A stretch of DNA of 64,000 nt from contig NZ_QPJT01000009.1 of NCBI RefSeq assembly GCF_003337415.1, positions 62,001-126,000 of the forward strand, given 5' to 3'. Position numbers and translations under genes: made by a program. The stretch comes from Anaerobacterium chartisolvens (GTDB lineage Bacteria; Bacillota; Clostridia; Acetivibrionales; DSM-27016). This document shows positions 61,712-64,000 of the stretch, one piece after another; positions within the stretch are counted from its first letter, which is position 1, and every line of letters begins with the position of its first letter. The notes beneath the pieces are model-generated. The model was not told the DNA's origin. It did no database searches and was given only the letters and a program-made list of their open reading frames with translations.

Positions 61712-63175
61712 ATGAGCAAACGAATTCTATTGGTTGCTCCTGATGTCAATTATAGTATCTCGGATGCACAAATTTTAAAGGACATATGTATTATTCCATG
61801 CCTTTTGCAGAAGTATTACGGCTATGATTCAACCATTGCCGCGTATTCTGTGAATGAAAGCGTTCTTCACAGCCATTTTCCCGGCTGCAAATTTGAGTGC
61901 GTAAACTATACGGGAAGCTTCAATGCGGATATACATACATATATCGAAAAAAACGCGAAAGGCTTTGACATTATTTGTTTATTTGGTCCGTATGACTGCT
62001 ATCATGAAATAGTATCCATATACAAAAAAAACAATGCCTGCGGCAAGGCTTATTTAAAGCTGGATATGAACAGGTTCTGGATTTTAAGACTGGACTCGTC
62101 TCCCCGCTTTCATGCATTGCTGGACTTATGCGACTTAACAACCGTTGAATCCTCAAACCTGCACAGCCACTTAAACCGGGTTATCCCGTTTGACGTTGAG
62201 CTTATCCCCAACGGGTACTATGAAAGCCCGGATCCCAAGCCGTTATGCTATGAAAAAAAAGAGAACACAATACTTACAGTAGGCCGTCTGGGCTGCTATG
62301 CAAAGCAAACCGCCGTTATGATAAAGGCGTTTTTGAGCGCGGAGGTGCCGGGCTGGAAGCTCAAGCTGGTGGGCGGCATAGCAGATGAATTTTTGCCGGA
62401 ATTAAAGCTTCTTCAGCAGCACCCTAAGTTTTCTTCAAGCATAGAATTTACAGGGCCCATATATGACAGAGACGTGCTTGAGGAGGAATACCTCAAGGCA
62501 AAAATTTTCTGCATGAGCTCCGCCTCCGAGGCATACGCCCATGTATTTGCCGAGGCTGCAAAAAATGGCTGCTATATAATTACCACAGATGTAGAGGGGG
62601 CATATGATATTACTGATAACGGAAAATACGGCACTATTGTTCCCATAGGAGATCATAACGCCCTTACCCTTGCCTTTGAAAACGTATGCCCTGACGAAGA
62701 AAGAATAAAAGAGGTGTCGGGCGGCATATGTTCCTTTGCAAGACATGAATTGCCATGGAAATACATACTTAACAAGCTGGATATGCTATTCCGGTTAAAT
62801 GGAATGGTGAAGGATGAATGCACTGCCTCTCCCACTTTGCCGGAGTTAACACAGCATCCGGCAAGCATATCTGATATGAGCAATTCGGTTAAGGAGAGCT
62901 TGCTATCCATAAGCCCCGACACCTTAAGCGGCGAAAGCACAGAAGCACTATACGGCTCCGTTCAAACGCTTTGCAGGCTTTGTCATATCTTAAACAGGGA
63001 CTTTGACAGCTTAAAAAACAAAGAGATAAAAAGCTCTGCAATGCTTTTAAAGGACTGTATTATAAACGTTATAAACGCAATGCAAAATTCCTATTATGAT
63101 ACCGCAAAAAAATACCTTCTGAGAGCTTACCCGCTTTCTATGAAGCTGCATGACCTCGTAGAGCGGGAAATATAA
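61712..63175 (+). CDS. Glycosyltransferase (GT-B, family 4-like)
   Basis: A 487-residue protein starting MSKRILLVAPDVN. The C-terminal nucleotide-sugar domain has ILTVGRLGCYAKQTAVMIKA near residue 190, WKLKLVGGIADEFLPEL near 220 and an EX7E-like SSASEAYAHVFAEAAKNG near 270. The last 130 residues are helical and unlike the family. The ATG at 61712 is 11 bases from AAAGGTGG; an in-frame GTG at 61697 inside that site is the other option. Sugar and acceptor are unknown. Confidence 0.85.
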   Translation: MSKRILLVAPDVNYSISDAQILKDICIIPCLLQKYYGYDSTIAAYSVNESVLHSHFPGCKFECVNYTGSFNADIHTYIEKNAKGFDIICLFGPYDCYHEIVSIYKKNNACGKAYLKLDMNRFWILRLDSSPRFHALLDLCDLTTVESSNLHSHLNRVIPFDVELIPNGYYESPDPKPLCYEKKENTILTVGRLGCYAKQTAVMIKAFLSAEVPGWKLKLVGGIADEFLPELKLLQQHPKFSSSIEFTGPIYDRDVLEEEYLKAKIFCMSSASEAYAHVFAEAAKNGCYIITTDVEGAYDITDNGKYGTIVPIGDHNALTLAFENVCPDEERIKEVSGGICSFARHELPWKYILNKLDMLFRLNGMVKDECTASPTLPELTQHPASISDMSNSVKESLLSISPDTLSGESTEALYGSVQTLCRLCHILNRDFDSLKNKEIKSSAMLLKDCIINVINAMQNSYYDTAKKYLLRAYPLSMKLHDLVEREI

Positions 63176-63207
63176 TCAATTAATAAATATAAGGAGGCTT
63201 GTGAATT

Positions 63208-63942
63208 ATGGACCCTATAGAAGAATTCAACTCAGAGAGACAGCAGGCAATAGAAGAAATGCGTAAAGACCCGCATCTGGCCAAGCTGTCGTCCGACTGG
63301 CTGCTGGCATCCTCCCGCTACAACTATGTGAGGAATTTCAAGTGGCTTGGAAGACCGATTATTCAAATACCGACAGATATTGTTGCCCTTCAGGAGCTTA
63401 TATGGGAGGTAGGCCCCGATCTGATAATTGAAACTGGAATTGCCCATGGCGGAAGCATTATATTTTCTGCATCAATGCTGGAAATTCTAGGAGGAGACAG
63501 GCATGTCATAGGCATAGACATCGACATAAGAAAGCACAACAGGCTTGAAATAGAAAAGCATCCCATGATTAAGAGAATTACAATGCTGGAGGGCTCTTCA
63601 ATCGACAGCGGTATTGTAAATCAGGTTAAAGAGTATGCAAAAAACAAAAAGAGCATAATGGTGTTTCTTGATTCCTGCCACACTCATGATCATGTTTTAA
63701 GAGAGCTGCAAATATATTCACAGTTTGTAACTGAAGGGTCATATATCGTAGTTTTTGACACAATAGTGGAGTTCCTGCCCTCCCAATTAAGCTCCGACCG
63801 CCCCTGGGGGTCGGGCGATAACCCGTGGACGGCGGTGCAGGAATTTTTAAAGGACAATGACAGCTTTTGTATCGACAAAAGCATTCAGGATAAAATCGTA
63901 TTGACTGCAGCAGTAGACGGATATCTCAAAAGGGTAAAATAA
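63208..63942 (+). CDS. CmcI-like (cephalosporin hydroxylase family) methyltransferase
   Basis: A 244-residue SAM-dependent methyltransferase. Family marks are IIQIPTDIVALQELIWEVGPDLIIETGIAHGGSIIF near residue 45-90, VIGIDIDIRKHNR near 105, MVFLDSCHTHDHVLREL near 150 and RPWGSGDNPWTAVQEFL near 210. Despite the name, members in surface-polysaccharide loci are thought to O-methylate sugars such as rhamnose. The AAGGAGG site is strong. Together with FkbM it suggests a methylated glycan. Confidence 0.9.
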   Translation: MDPIEEFNSERQQAIEEMRKDPHLAKLSSDWLLASSRYNYVRNFKWLGRPIIQIPTDIVALQELIWEVGPDLIIETGIAHGGSIIFSASMLEILGGDRHVIGIDIDIRKHNRLEIEKHPMIKRITMLEGSSIDSGIVNQVKEYAKNKKSIMVFLDSCHTHDHVLRELQIYSQFVTEGSYIVVFDTIVEFLPSQLSSDRPWGSGDNPWTAVQEFLKDNDSFCIDKSIQDKIVLTAAVDGYLKRVK

Positions 63943-63956
63943 AGGAGTGATGAGAG

Positions 63957-64000
63957 ATTAGAACAGTTATTATTACGGGAGCCGGAGGATATATAGGCTC
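63957..64000 (+). CDS. NAD-dependent sugar epimerase/dehydratase (start only)
   Basis: The last 44 bases read in one frame as IRTVIITGAGGYIGS, the dinucleotide-binding loop of an SDR-type sugar epimerase. The GGAG site at 63944-63947 is at the right distance from the ATT at 63957, but no ATG, GTG or TTG is in frame: the nearby ATG at 63950 hits a stop after three codons. Either ATT is the start or one base differs from the functional gene. The body lies outside the window. Confidence 0.6.
   Translation, partial: MRTVIITGAGGYIG

Noticed and set aside
1-64000. CRISPR arrays, rRNA or tRNA genes
   Set aside because: No regularly spaced repeats, rRNA-like sequence or cloverleaf-forming stretch was recognised on either strand; a tRNA scan would settle the last point.

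Overview
The window reads as chromosomal DNA of an anaerobic, low-to-moderate GC Clostridia bacterium, most like the Ruminiclostridium/Acetivibrio group (inference). The grounds are AG-rich Shine-Dalgarno sites, SLH and copper-amine-oxidase-type stalk domains on exported proteins, a VanW protein, tandem LytR-CpsA-Psr proteins, an Rrf2-nifS-nifU-mnmA operon, and a hydrogenase-4-like membrane complex. No rRNA, tRNA, CRISPR array, phage module or transposase was seen. Gene density is high and most genes sit in short operons with 4-bp overlaps or small gaps.

Positions 1-31.7 kb are mainly housekeeping and cell envelope. On the minus strand at the left edge are a citrate synthase (cut by the window) and a flippase-like protein with two family 4 glycosyltransferases. 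Then come a plus-strand tyrosine recombinase and two LytR-CpsA-Psr proteins, an M18 aminopeptidase, a PHP phosphatase and a Uma2 nuclease. The Rrf2-nifS-nifU-mnmA operon has a perfect palindrome in front. After it come rarA, a secreted stalk protein, an HtrA protease, glyA with a long attenuator-like leader, an AIR-synthase-like/DUF2225/VanW operon, and thiI overlapped with its own cysteine desulfurase. An SLH-GH18 surface hydrolase and an overlapping multi-pass TPR membrane protein follow on the plus strand.

Positions 31.7-45.4 kb form a block bounded by two inverted copies of a 179-bp palindromic repeat. Inside are a six-gene hydrogenase-4/complex-I-like operon and a mmsB-mmsA-chvE type sugar ABC transporter, each with a near-consensus promoter, and a DegT-type aminotransferase. 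The large subunit of the hydrogenase-like complex has lost every cysteine nickel ligand, so it is probably a proton- or sodium-pumping oxidoreductase and not a hydrogenase.

Positions 44-64 kb are a surface-glycan locus. It makes dTDP-4-keto-6-deoxyglucose (thymidylyltransferase plus RfbB) and CDP-4-keto-6-deoxyglucose (RfbF, RfbG). It also carries three paralogous GT2 enzymes that share an unusual CX2CX5CX8C motif, a GT2 fused to a methyltransferase-like domain, two more glycosyltransferases, an FkbM methyltransferase, four tandem radical SAM/SPASM paralogues, a CmcI-like methyltransferase and the start of a sugar epimerase. A free-standing, very acidic 151-residue protein of unknown function lies in the middle with its own terminator. 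The radical SAM array together with the Cys-motif GT2 family is the best candidate in the window for an undescribed glycan- or peptide-modifying system.
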